9,994 bases of DNA from Candidatus Cloacimonadota bacterium (GCA_014384665.1 JACNFI010000430.1:1-9994), one strand, 5' to 3'; positions 1 to 6,269 are shown, counted from the first letter of the stretch. Numbers and translations are program-made. The notes: generated by a model from the letters alone, not told the origin.

Positions 1-2446
1 AATATAATCCAGCTGCGAATCTTGCAATTCTGGAAGCATCCATTCCACTTAATCCACCAAGGTCTTCATCTTTGGATGGAGTGGAGACATAATTACCACC
101 TGGAATATCATTGAAAAGATAATCTCCAATTTCATCTGTATTGGTAGAATAATTATTATTACCTGTAAGATCCAAGGTTACATTTGGAACAGGGGCATCA
201 TCACTAAAGTAGCCAATATTTCCAGAAATGTCAAAATTATTGATGTTTTCATACTTATAAATTTTGAAATCATCAATATAAATCCCATCTTCTGTTACAT
301 AAGTGTCAGAGTAAAATCTAAAACGGAAATAAACAATATCTCCGCAATAATCAATAAGGTCAATACTTTCTATAATCCACGAGCTTTGGATTCCTGTATA
401 TGAAGCAAGATTGCTCCAGTTTACTCCATTGGTTGAGATTTGAAAATAAGCAAAATCATAACCAGATTCAATATCGTATTTTGTAGCAAATTCAACATGT
501 GAAGATATAGCATTAGTTAAATCTACAGATTCATTAAGAGTAAGAAAAGTATTCGCCCAATTACTATAGTTCCCACCCGGACTGTCTGTTACTGAATAAT
601 CTCCTGAGTATGATTCCGAACTCGTAATTCCCCAGGGATATTGTGCGGTCCAGTTACCCAAACCACTTTCAAAATCATCAACAAAAAATGGTGCAACCAT
701 AACAAAGGTAAAATTATAGTTCGTTTCAGTTACATCCATAACATAAGTGAATGTTCCATAAGATGGAGCATAAATTGAAACTTGATATTCTCCATAAGGA
801 ACATCCTCTATTATAGCCTCTCCATTAAAATCAGTTATTACAGGTTCTAAAGGAGTATCAAGGATTGTAATAGTTGCCCCTGCAATAGGTTCGCCATAAT
901 CATTTTCAACAGTGATATTTACATCTACAGTTGGGGCTAAATTTAATGCTACATCCAGAATCGTCTGCTCATCTTCAGTTACCACGATATCATCAAAACA
1001 CTCTGTTTCATAACCGAATGCAGAAAATTCTATATCATAAGTTCCGGGAAGTAAAATTCTATAATATCTTCCAGAATGCTCTCCACCATAAGATGGTTCA
1101 ACTGGCGTGCCATAGTCGTCAATACTTGGTATATAAACTTCTGCTTTTAATGGCTCATCTGTTATATTATCCGTCACATTACCAGTAATAGTAGAAGAAA
1201 ATATCCTATCAATCAAAATTAAAGCTGCGGAGAGATTGTCATCTATTATATCCTCCATTGTTGAAGCAGGTGGGATAAATTCAATTCCTAATTCAGTTAT
1301 AAAATAGAATATTCTTTCTACTCCATATCCAAAGTCAGTTGTAGTTCCAGAACAGGGATATAACTCATTTGTTTGCTGAGGAGTATAATATCCACCATAG
1401 AGTGCTGGAACAGTTGCTGCCATTTCAATTCCTAATTCAGAAAGTGCATCGTTATCTGGTGCAACACAGGACATATTAAAACCCAGAGGCCACATTATTA
1501 ATTCAGAATAACTATGATATGACATTGCAGTTGCGAATTTATATGACTGTAATAAATCCCTCAAAGCAGAAGTTTCCGGTTCAGAGAAAGGAAAGGGTCC
1601 ACAATATGTTTGACCTGTTGGACCACTTGTTCCAGCACCACCAAACCACTCCTCGGGTCCATAATTCCTGTTGGGATCCACTCCATCGGGATAGTACCAA
1701 CCACCCGAACCCCATGTAATGTGACCATTACCATCATTATCACGGATATTTTTTCTCCACCACAAATCAGTTTCATCAATAACAATTTTATGACCATTCG
1801 GATTTACTAATGGAACAAACCATATCTGTGCATTATCTACCCAAAAAGTCACATCAGGGTTAGTCCCATAATTATCAACAAGGTAGTTAAGAATGAGCAT
1901 TACCATTTCCATTGCTATGGGTTCTCTTGCATGATGTTCTCCATCAAAACAAATATTTGGCTCATCTTCGTTTATCTCAACATTATCAGAAAGTTTTACA
2001 CACCATATATCATGGTCGTAGTCCTCATAACTAGTATTGCCAGATTCATAATATTCTTTTCCACGAGAGTCCCCAATATCAGTAAGCTGAATTATATCTG
2101 GATAATTAAATGCAAGTGTTTCCAGTTCTGTTACCATATCATCATAAGAGCGATAACCGGGAATATCCCTTTTTTTCAAAACCAAGTTTTCTTTCATCTG
2201 TGATTCAGTTTTGATGATTTTGAATGTATAACCCAAATTTGTAATATCAGTGAGATTTTCCTCAGGAATGACTATATCTAAATACTTATTTGGAACGAAC
2301 GCTGCAATATCATAGTTATTAGAGTAAAAATAATCTGCTGTCCTTTTGTCAGCATTTTCAATTCTGATGATTACTTTCTCTGCAAATAAGATATTAAATG
2401 AAAGTAAAACAAGAATAGGTATTATAATTAAATTAATTTTCTTCAT
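1..2446 (-). CDS. Secreted M14 zinc carboxypeptidase with C-terminal beta-sandwich modules (3' end outside window)
   Basis: This is an uninterrupted reading frame of 815 codons that runs off the window edge. The ATG follows an AGGAG ribosome binding site (2454-2458, minus strand, 7 nt spacing). Residues 1-22 are a signal peptide (MKKINLIIIPILVLLSFNIL, then FA). Residues 23-97 may be a propeptide. The M14 catalytic domain spans about 98-415 and keeps the expected set: zinc ligands H172 and E175 in HARE, H311 in SYHSYS, substrate-binding N259/R260 in DPNRNYG, and catalytic E385 in ITELG; Y363 may match the substrate tyrosine. Two carboxypeptidase-regulatory-like folds follow (about 418-505 and 506-586), then a jelly-roll/MAM-like module (587-731, starting VDDFESGLGNW), another small beta module (738-790), and the start of a dockerin-like helix (LSGMDASRIARFAAGL). 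The enzyme should remove C-terminal residues from peptides outside the cytoplasm. Specificity and anchoring cannot be read because the end is missing. Confidence 0.93.
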   Translation of the reverse strand, partial: MKKINLIIIPILVLLSFNILFAEKVIIRIENADKRTADYFYSNNYDIAAFVPNKYLDIVIPEENLTDITNLGYTFKIIKTESQMKENLVLKKRDIPGYRSYDDMVTELETLAFNYPDIIQLTDIGDSRGKEYYESGNTSYEDYDHDIWCVKLSDNVEINEDEPNICFDGEHHAREPIAMEMVMLILNYLVDNYGTNPDVTFWVDNAQIWFVPLVNPNGHKIVIDETDLWWRKNIRDNDGNGHITWGSGGWYYPDGVDPNRNYGPEEWFGGAGTSGPTGQTYCGPFPFSEPETSALRDLLQSYKFATAMSYHSYSELIMWPLGFNMSCVAPDNDALSELGIEMAATVPALYGGYYTPQQTNELYPCSGTTTDFGYGVERIFYFITELGIEFIPPASTMEDIIDDNLSAALILIDRIFSSTITGNVTDNITDEPLKAEVYIPSIDDYGTPVEPSYGGEHSGRYYRILLPGTYDIEFSAFGYETECFDDIVVTEDEQTILDVALNLAPTVDVNITVENDYGEPIAGATITILDTPLEPVITDFNGEAIIEDVPYGEYQVSIYAPSYGTFTYVMDVTETNYNFTFVMVAPFFVDDFESGLGNWTAQYPWGITSSESYSGDYSVTDSPGGNYSNWANTFLTLNESVDLTNAISSHVEFATKYDIESGYDFAYFQISTNGVNWSNLASYTGIQSSWIIESIDLIDYCGDIVYFRFRFYSDTYVTEDGIYIDDFKIYKYENINNFDISGNIGYFSDDAPVPNVTLDLTGNNNYSTNTDEIGDYLFNDIPGGNYVSTPSKDEDLGGLSGMDASRIARFAAGLY

Positions 2447-2473
2447 TTTTCTGCTCCTTTCTTTTGTTTTTTT

Positions 2474-2516
2474 ATGAGTTCTATAAAATAGTTATTTTAT
2501 GTGGACCAGAACTCAT
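2474..2516. repeat. Long bulged hairpin in the divergent intergenic region
   Basis: ATGAGTTCT (2474-2482) is the exact reverse complement of AGAACTCAT (2508-2516). Directly inside, ATAAAATA (2483-2490) pairs with TATTTTAT (2493-2500), leaving a 7-nt one-sided bulge GTGGACC. The stem is 17 bp. It lies 28 nt upstream of the carboxypeptidase start, so it would sit in that gene's 5' leader. An mRNA-stability, operator or repeat role is possible; none is shown. Confidence 0.6.
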
Positions 2517-2527
2517 TTCTTTTCTTC

Positions 2528-2554
2528 AAAAAAAAACAGAATCATAATTCTGTC
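2528..2554 (-). terminator. Terminator-like hairpin upstream of the carboxypeptidase gene
   Basis: ACAGAAT (2536-2542) and ATTCTGT (2547-2553) form a 7-bp stem with a 4-nt loop. Read on the minus strand, the stem is followed by nine T residues (2528-2536), the form of a Rho-independent terminator. On the plus strand there is a shorter T run at 2558-2563. The stem is weak, with only two G:C pairs. Both flanking genes point away from it, so it may be a leader attenuator or a relic rather than a gene-end terminator. Confidence 0.35.
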
Positions 2555-2652
2555 AAATTTTTTCCTGTTTGTTTGCAATATATTCCAAAATTATCAAAAA
2601 GATTTTCTCTTTTCTTGACAGAAAAAATACTTGATATACCTCATCAAGCCAA

Positions 2653-3315
2653 ATGAAATATATAAAAAAAGTTGATACCATAATTTTTGATATGGATGGC
2701 ACTTTGCTGAAGTCAGATACTTACTGCGTAGATGCAATCCAGAAAGCCATTTGTGATGTCTTTGCAAAACATAAAATAAAAGCAAAAATCCCTTCTCCTG
2801 AAACAATTTTGCGAGAAGTTGGAAAACCATCTCGGCAATTCTACAAGGATATTTTGCCTGTTGGCTATAAATATCTTATTGGTGAGGTATTTACTGAAAT
2901 ACAAAAAAATGAATCAGAAGCTTTGCGAAATGGTAAAGGAAAACTTTTTGATGGAACGCTTCAAACATTGAAATACCTAAAAGAAAAAAATTATAATTTG
3001 GCTCTTGTCAGCAATTGCAGTTCATTCTATTTTCATACAGTTATAGAAGTATTCAATCTTGATAAATATCTTTCTCAAGCAACCTGCATTGGAGATGTTG
3101 ATGGATTCACAAAAAGCAAAATCATTGTAAAATTCATTGAAGAATTTGGTAGTAGTTCATCTGCAGTTATTGGCGATAGATTTTATGATATTGAAGCTGG
3201 AAAGCAGAATGGGTGTATTACAATTGGTTGTTTATATGGATATGGAAAAAAATCTGAGTTGGAAAATGCAGATTTTTTGATAGGAAATATATCTCAACTA
3301 AAAGAAATTTTTTAA
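2653..3315 (+). CDS. HAD-superfamily phosphatase (phosphoglycolate phosphatase-like)
   Basis: A 220-residue protein with all four HAD motifs in order: motif I DMDGT with nucleophile D13 and acid/base D15, motif II S120 in LVSN, motif III lysine around K154-K156 (TKSK), and motif IV GDRFYDIEAG with D175 and D179 for magnesium. Residues about 18-95 form a helical C1 cap, as in the Gph/PgmB/HAD-IA group. It is a cytoplasmic hydrolase that removes phosphate from small metabolites; the substrate cannot be named from sequence. The ATG lacks a clear Shine-Dalgarno sequence. A TTGACA at 2615-2620 might be part of a promoter but has no well-spaced -10. The gene is followed by a 92-bp gap holding the rpsP promoter, so it is probably transcribed separately from the downstream operon. 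Confidence 0.88.
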   Translation: MKYIKKVDTIIFDMDGTLLKSDTYCVDAIQKAICDVFAKHKIKAKIPSPETILREVGKPSRQFYKDILPVGYKYLIGEVFTEIQKNESEALRNGKGKLFDGTLQTLKYLKEKNYNLALVSNCSSFYFHTVIEVFNLDKYLSQATCIGDVDGFTKSKIIVKFIEEFGSSSSAVIGDRFYDIEAGKQNGCITIGCLYGYGKKSELENADFLIGNISQLKEIF

Positions 3316-3366
3316 GAAAAATAATTTGTGTAATTTCATAAGTTTCAATATCTTTAAACAAAAAAC

Positions 3367-3396
3367 TTGACTTTATTTTTTAATGCAAAATATTTT
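3367..3396 (+). promoter_or_regulatory. Probable sigma-70-type promoter of the rpsP operon
   Basis: TTGACT (3367-3372) and TATTTT (3391-3396) are separated by 18 nt, close to the housekeeping consensus. Transcription would start near 3403, giving a short leader that still contains the rpsP ribosome binding site. A second TTGACA at 3395-3400 has no matching -10 before the gene. Confidence 0.5.
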
Positions 3397-3409
3397 GACA
3401 CAAAAGTTT

Positions 3410-3416
3410 GGAGGAG
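3410..3416 (+). promoter_or_regulatory. Ribosome binding site that sets the rpsP TTG start
   Basis: GGAGGAG lies 3-9 nt before the TTG at 3420. It rules out the upstream in-frame TTG at 3408, which would overlap this site and add four residues (MEEF) not found at the start of S16 proteins. Confidence 0.8.
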
Positions 3417-3419
3417 TTT

Positions 3420-3791
3420 TTGTCAGTTAAAATCAGATTGACCCGAACAGGAGCGCGTAATGAGCCCTCTTATAGAATTATAGTTATTGATTCTCGGAAA
3501 AGAAGGGACGGCAAATATATTGAACGACTCGGCTATTATGACCCAAAGCCAAAAGAATTTCAGTATAAAGTAGATGAAGAAAGAGCAATATATTGGATTG
3601 AACGCGGAGCAATTCCATCTGCGACAGTGAAATCACTTTTTAAGCGTGCTGGAATTCTAAAAAAAATACATAATATGAAATATGGTCAAAAAGTTTCTGA
3701 GAATGAAATAGAAAAAGTTAATGAAATAAAAAAAGATGAAAACACTGAAAAGAAATCAGTGAATAAAACCGATGCAGGAGGTGTAGAATGA
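3420..3791 (+). CDS. rpsP: Small-subunit ribosomal protein S16 (bS16)
   Basis: From the TTG at 3420 the protein begins MSVKIRLTRTGARNEPSYRI, the canonical S16 N-terminus, and continues with DSRKRRDGKYIERLGYYDP and the IERGA.PS..VKSLFKRAGI segment. It binds 16S rRNA and helps assemble the 30S body. At 123 residues it is longer than the usual 80-90. The extra C-terminal part (from about residue 85) is rich in Lys, Glu and Asn and probably disordered, as in several other phyla. Its TGA overlaps the khpA ATG (ATGA), indicating translational coupling. It is the first gene of an operon with the common bacterial order rpsP-khpA-rimM-trmD-rplS. The rare TTG start is well supported by the ribosome binding site. 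Confidence 0.96.
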   Translation: MSVKIRLTRTGARNEPSYRIIVIDSRKRRDGKYIERLGYYDPKPKEFQYKVDEERAIYWIERGAIPSATVKSLFKRAGILKKIHNMKYGQKVSENEIEKVNEIKKDENTEKKSVNKTDAGGVE

Positions 3792-4018
3792 AAGAGCTAA
3801 TAGAAACCATTGCCAAAGCGTTAGTTGATAATCCCGATCAAGTAGAGGTAAAGGAAGTATCTGGTGAAAGAGTTACCCTTTACGAACTAAAAGTTGGCGA
3901 AGGAGAGGTTGGAAAAGTTATCGGCAAAGGCGGAAGAACTGCTAATGCAATGCGAACCATCCTTAATTCTGTTTCAACAAAACAAGGCAAAAGAGCTGAA
4001 TTAGAAATACTTGAATAG
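3788..4018 (+). CDS. khpA: KH-domain RNA-binding protein KhpA
   Basis: This 76-residue single-KH-domain protein carries the RNA-binding loop GKVIGKGGRTA (GxxG = GKGG, about residues 43-53) between the helices of the KH fold. Length and position between rpsP and rimM are those of the KhpA/YlqC family. Family members bind RNA, often with KhpB/Jag, and influence cell division, elongation or sRNA-linked regulation in Firmicutes; the role here is unknown. The start has an AGGAGG site (3776-3781, 6 nt spacing) and overlaps the rpsP stop by 4 bp, so the two are co-translated. Confidence 0.93.
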   Translation: MKELIETIAKALVDNPDQVEVKEVSGERVTLYELKVGEGEVGKVIGKGGRTANAMRTILNSVSTKQGKRAELEILE

Positions 4019-4334
4019 CCATATTTACGAATGGAAATTGAAGATTTAATTTCCATCGGGGTTATTAAAAAAGCTATCGGGAATAATGGCTTCATTGCTG
4101 TTATTCCCGAAACTGATTTTCCTGAACATTTCAAAAAACTATCAAAAATCTTTCTCGTTTTTCCTGACGAAACAATCCAATCAAAAACAATACAATTCTA
4201 TAATATTTCAGAAAAAAATATATCCATAAAATCTTCAGACATAAAAAATGGAGAAAAGGAAATTCTGATACCACTTCTTGACCAATTCATAGCGCGGTAA
4301 ACCGCAAAATAATAATTAATTTAACCGCGAATAT

Positions 4335-4383
4335 ACGCTAATATACGCTAATTTTTTTTCTCTTAATTAGCGAAAATTAGCGT
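4335..4383. repeat. Double-stem inverted repeat of TTAGCG/CGCTAA type
   Basis: ACGCTAAT (4335-4342) pairs with ATTAGCGT (4376-4383), and CGCTAATT (4346-4353) pairs with AATTAGCG (4365-4372). The two 8-bp stems are separated by a symmetrical 3-nt internal loop, with a 11-nt pyrimidine loop at the tip. The left half is also a tandem direct repeat of ATATACGCTA (4331-4340, 4341-4350). Confidence 0.7.
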
Positions 4384-4385
4384 TC

Positions 4386-4449
4386 ACCCCGTAAGATAAT
4401 TTTATTATAAGGGTGGAGATAGAAATAAAGACTGAATATCTAACGGGGT
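4386..4449. repeat. 64-bp repeat with inverted ends, copy 1
   Basis: The left end ACCCCGTAAGATAAT (4386-4400) and right end ATATCTAACGGGGT (4436-4449) are inverted repeats with one or two mismatches. A related copy lies at 6204-6269, with matching ends and a similar interior (GTGGAGATAG here, GTGGACGATAG there). Confidence 0.65.
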
Positions 4450-4608
4450 TAATTAGCGGTTGGCAGTAAACAGCTATAATTTCTTGCCAATCATGCCAAA
4501 GGCAGATCCGCCTATGGCGGAAAAAACAAAGACTTATTTATAATACTATAGAGAAAATCATAAAATCAGAAAAGAAAATTATCATAAATCCAATCAAAGG
4601 ATTGCTCT

Positions 4609-5304
4609 ATGCAAATTGATGTTCTTACATTATTTCCACAAATGTTTTCCGGACCTTTAACAGAAAGTATTGTAAAACGTGCAGTTGAAAAGAAAAAAAT
4701 TTCTGTGGAATTAATTAACTTTAGAAATTTTTGCTATGATAAAAATAAACAAGTTGATGATTATCCTTTTGGTGGTTCAGCAGGAATGGTTATTAAACCC
4801 GAACCACTTTTTGAAGCGATTGATTACTTAAAAGAAAAAAGAAAAGGAATAATCAAAAAAAGAGAATTCCCAATAATTTATCTGACCCCACAAGGTGAAA
4901 GATATAATCAAAAAATCGCGCAGGATTTAAGCAAAGAAGATTATATCGTGCTGATTTGTGGGCATTATAAAGACATTGATTTCCGTGTGCGTGAACATTT
5001 AGTCAACAGAGAAATTTCAATTGGCGATTATGTCTTATCTGGCGGAGAACTGCCTGCAATGATACTTATTGATTCAATTGCTCGTTTGCAAGAAGGTGTT
5101 CTTACTCATTGTGAATCTGCAGAAACAGATTCATTCCAGAATAGACTGCTTGATGGACCTTATTATACTCGTCCAGCTGAGTATCGCGGATATAAAGTGC
5201 CAGAAGTTTTGCTTTCTGGCAATCATAAGAAAATCGCAGAGTGGCAAAGGAAAAAAAGGATAGAATTCACAAAAAAACTTCGGGGAGATTTGATTGATGA
5301 TTGA
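4609..5304 (+). CDS. trmD: tRNA (guanine-37-N1)-methyltransferase TrmD
   Basis: A 231-residue full-length TrmD. It methylates G37 next to the anticodon with S-adenosylmethionine, which prevents +1 frameshifting. Conserved blocks in order: DVLTLFP (4-10), YPFGGSAGMVIKPEP (52-66), YLTPQGERYNQ (91-101), ICGHYKDIDFRV (116-127), the knot segment EISIGDYVLSGGELPAM (135-151), ETDSF with catalytic D174, and LLDGPYYTRPAEYRG (180-194) followed by VPEVLLSGNH. GHYKDID replaces the proteobacterial GRYEGID. The ATG has an AAAGGA site (4596-4601) inside the retained rimM tail, which may be why that tail survives. The 3' end overlaps the following methyltransferase remnant by 8 bp. With the upstream insertion in rimM, coupling to khpA is probably lost. 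Confidence 0.96.
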   Translation: MQIDVLTLFPQMFSGPLTESIVKRAVEKKKISVELINFRNFCYDKNKQVDDYPFGGSAGMVIKPEPLFEAIDYLKEKRKGIIKKREFPIIYLTPQGERYNQKIAQDLSKEDYIVLICGHYKDIDFRVREHLVNREISIGDYVLSGGELPAMILIDSIARLQEGVLTHCESAETDSFQNRLLDGPYYTRPAEYRGYKVPEVLLSGNHKKIAEWQRKKRIEFTKKLRGDLIDD

Positions 5305-5607
5305 AAATCTTTTTATCGGTCTGGTTCATTATCCTGTTTATAATAAAAATAAGAAGATTGTAATATCAACTTGAGCAAAAGAAAGAATTGGAAGTACTAA
5401 CTACTCAGAAGCGAGAAAAATCATTGGAAATCCTGAACTTAAAACCATTTTATTCGGAACAGGTTTTGGACTATCAGAAAATATAATAAAAGAAAGTGAC
5501 TCTCACTTAAAACAAATTATGGGAATGGAAGATTATATTATAATCATCTATCAGTAAGAAGTGCTATTGCTATAACACTTGACAGATTAATTAGAGAATA
5601 TAATTAG
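5297..5607 (+). pseudogene. Remnant of SAM-dependent SPOUT-type RNA methyltransferase
   Basis: The ATG overlaps the trmD end, as in genomes where a predicted SPOUT RNA methyltransferase follows trmD. The frame reads MIENLFIGLVHYPVYNKNKK, then IVIST and an in-frame TGA (5372-5374), then AKERIGSTNYSEARKII and the knot region TILFGTGFGLSENIIKESD up to GMEDY. A frameshift near 5537-5542 is needed to continue as NHLSVRSAIAITLDRLIREY and stop at 5605-5607. The family C-terminus is normally an unbroken DYNHLSVRSA.AI.LDR. Only about 100 codons remain against a usual 180-190, so about 80-90 codons between IVIST and AKERIG are deleted. That gives three lesions: deletion, stop and frameshift. Family assignment comes from remembered motifs and position. 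Confidence 0.75.
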
Positions 5608-5651
5608 AGGTTAAATAATTGTTGTGTAATTCTCAATAAATAAATTTATAT

Positions 5652-5655
5652 GAGG
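5652..5655 (+). promoter_or_regulatory. Ribosome binding site choosing the rplS start
   Basis: GAGG sits 6 nt before the ATG at 5662. The alternative in-frame ATG at 5650 overlaps this site and would add MRNN, which is not typical of L19. Confidence 0.6.
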
Positions 5656-5661
5656 AATAAT

Positions 5662-6030
5662 ATGGACATATTACAAATAGTTGGAAATGAAGGTATTAAT
5701 AAAGAAGTGCCTGACTTTAGACAAGGTGATACAATTAAGGTTCACTTTACCATTCATGAAATGGAAAAAACAAGAAAGCAATTATTTCAAGGAATTGTTA
5801 TTCAGAAGCGTGGAAATGGAATTAATAAAACCTTTACAGTTAGAAAAATTAGTCATGGAATAGTAGTAGAAAAAATCTTCCCGTTATATTCCCCATTAAT
5901 TAAAAAAATTGAAATTGTCCAACAGGGTCAAGTAAGACGGGCTAAACTCTTTTATCTCAGAAAGTTGAGAGGAAAAAGCACAAAAGTTAAACGAGCTAAA
6001 CGAACTCAATCTAAAAACACAAATAACTAA
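5662..6030 (+). CDS. rplS: Large-subunit ribosomal protein L19 (bL19)
   Basis: A 122-residue protein with the L19 signature: VPDFRQGDTIKVHF near the N-terminus, FQGIVIQKRGNGINKTFTVR followed by KISHGIVVEKIFPLYSP, and VRRAKLFYLRKLRGKSTKVK at the basic C-terminus. L19 lies at the 30S-50S interface. The start at 5662 follows GAGG. It ends the operon, 54 bp behind the methyltransferase remnant; that gap could hold a secondary promoter but I see no convincing one. No strong terminator follows directly. The first palindrome after the stop (6032-6104) might act as an mRNA 3' end. Confidence 0.96.
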   Translation: MDILQIVGNEGINKEVPDFRQGDTIKVHFTIHEMEKTRKQLFQGIVIQKRGNGINKTFTVRKISHGIVVEKIFPLYSPLIKKIEIVQQGQVRRAKLFYLRKLRGKSTKVKRAKRTQSKNTNN

Positions 6031-6031
6031 C

Positions 6032-6104
6032 TCAAGTTTCGCTGGAGATATTATAAAAAGTTAACTATGATTTATTCGTTAATTTTCACTCCTGCAAAAC
6101 TTGA
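6032..6104. repeat. Spaced inverted repeat just after rplS
   Basis: TCAAGTTTCGC (6032-6042) and GCAAAACTTGA (6094-6104) are reverse complements with one mismatch, separated by 51 nt. It begins right after the rplS stop codon. No T-run follows, so a classical terminator is unlikely. Confidence 0.5.
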
Positions 6105-6120
6105 ATAACTAACTATTCAT

Positions 6121-6149
6121 CCCGTTGGATAGAAAACTTATCCAACGGG
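6121..6149. repeat. Perfect 11-bp hairpin CCCGTTGGATA/TATCCAACGGG
   Basis: The two 11-nt arms are exact reverse complements around the loop GAAAACT. The arms resemble the CCCCGTTAGATA ends of the 64-66-bp repeats and the palindrome at 9903-9936. No T-run follows. Confidence 0.75.
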
Positions 6150-6173
6150 ACAAGAATATCTAATTTCTAATAA

Positions 6174-6189
6174 TCCCGACTTGTCGGGA
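6174..6189. repeat. Short hairpin TCCCGAC-TT-GTCGGGA
   Basis: This is a perfect 7-bp stem with a 2-nt spacer, placed 24 nt after the previous hairpin. It is G+C-rich against an AT-rich background, as expected of a dispersed palindromic repeat. Confidence 0.65.
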
Positions 6190-6203
6190 CAAATGACAAA
6201 TTT

Positions 6204-6269
6204 ACCCCATTAGATAATTTTGCAGTGGACGATAGTGAAAAATCAAACAAGATGAATATCTAACGGGGT
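6204..6269. repeat. 66-bp repeat with inverted ends, copy 2
   Basis: ACCCCATTAGATA at the left and TATCTAACGGGGT at the right are inverted repeats with one mismatch. The interior resembles copy 1 (4386-4449), including AGATAATTTT, GTGGA.GATAG and TGAATATCTAACGGGGT. A block with GATCCGCCT.TGGCG followed by A-rich sequence and ACAAAG.CTT (4505-4535; 6347-6384) follows both copies, so the repeat may be a larger composite unit. Confidence 0.65.

Larger units (their letters stand above)
4292..4550. mobile_element. Palindrome-rich insertion inside rimM with ATAG direct repeats
   Basis: About 259 bp of non-coding DNA separates the two rimM coding pieces. ATAG occurs at both junctions (4289-4292 and 4548-4551), in the same codon phase, as expected for a 4-bp target duplication. 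Inside lie GCGGT-AA-ACCGC (4294-4305) over the premature stop, a double-stem hairpin (4335-4383), a 64-bp element with inverted ends (4386-4449) and TCCGCC-TAT-GGCGGA (4507-4521). There is no transposase, and I see no convincing terminal inverted repeats for the whole unit, so it may be several nested repeats rather than one element. The gene-free stretch 4301-4608 is explained by this insertion plus the rimM tail. Confidence 0.65.
4031..4619 (+). pseudogene. rimM: Broken rimM (ribosome maturation factor), split by a repeat insertion and internally deleted
   Basis: The intact part (4031-4300, 89 codons) starts with a RimM N-terminal barrel (LISIGVIKKAIGNNGFIAVI, then PETDFPEHFKKL). At about residue 70 it jumps to a motif from the far C-terminus, GEKEILIPLLDQFI, so roughly 60 residues covering the linker and most of the PRC barrel are missing. 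The frame then enters a repeat and stops (TAA 4298-4300). The expected C-terminal tail reappears at 4551-4619 as EKIIKSEKKIIINPIKGLL followed by YAN and a stop that overlaps the trmD start. Joining codon 4289-4291 to codon 4551-4553 gives LLDQFIEKIIKSEKK in one frame, about 109 residues in all against a usual 165-180. RimM normally assists 30S head assembly with S19. This copy is very likely non-functional. The initiating ATG has no clear Shine-Dalgarno sequence. Confidence 0.82.

Noticed and set aside
931..2203. Several short open frames on the plus strand and a minus-strand frame at 1561-1797
   Set aside because: All lie within the 815-codon carboxypeptidase gene in other frames, have no recognisable motifs and no ribosome binding sites.
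2615..2643. TTGACA as a promoter for the HAD phosphatase
   Set aside because: No acceptable -10 lies 16-18 nt downstream; GATATA is only 12 nt away.
3408..3419. Earlier TTG start for rpsP adding MEEF
   Set aside because: It coincides with the GGAGGAG ribosome binding site, and S16 proteins normally start at MSVKIRL.
4301..4547. Possible small RNA or riboswitch between rimM and trmD
   Set aside because: The structures are explained as repeat units also present after rplS, and no known riboswitch core is recognisable.
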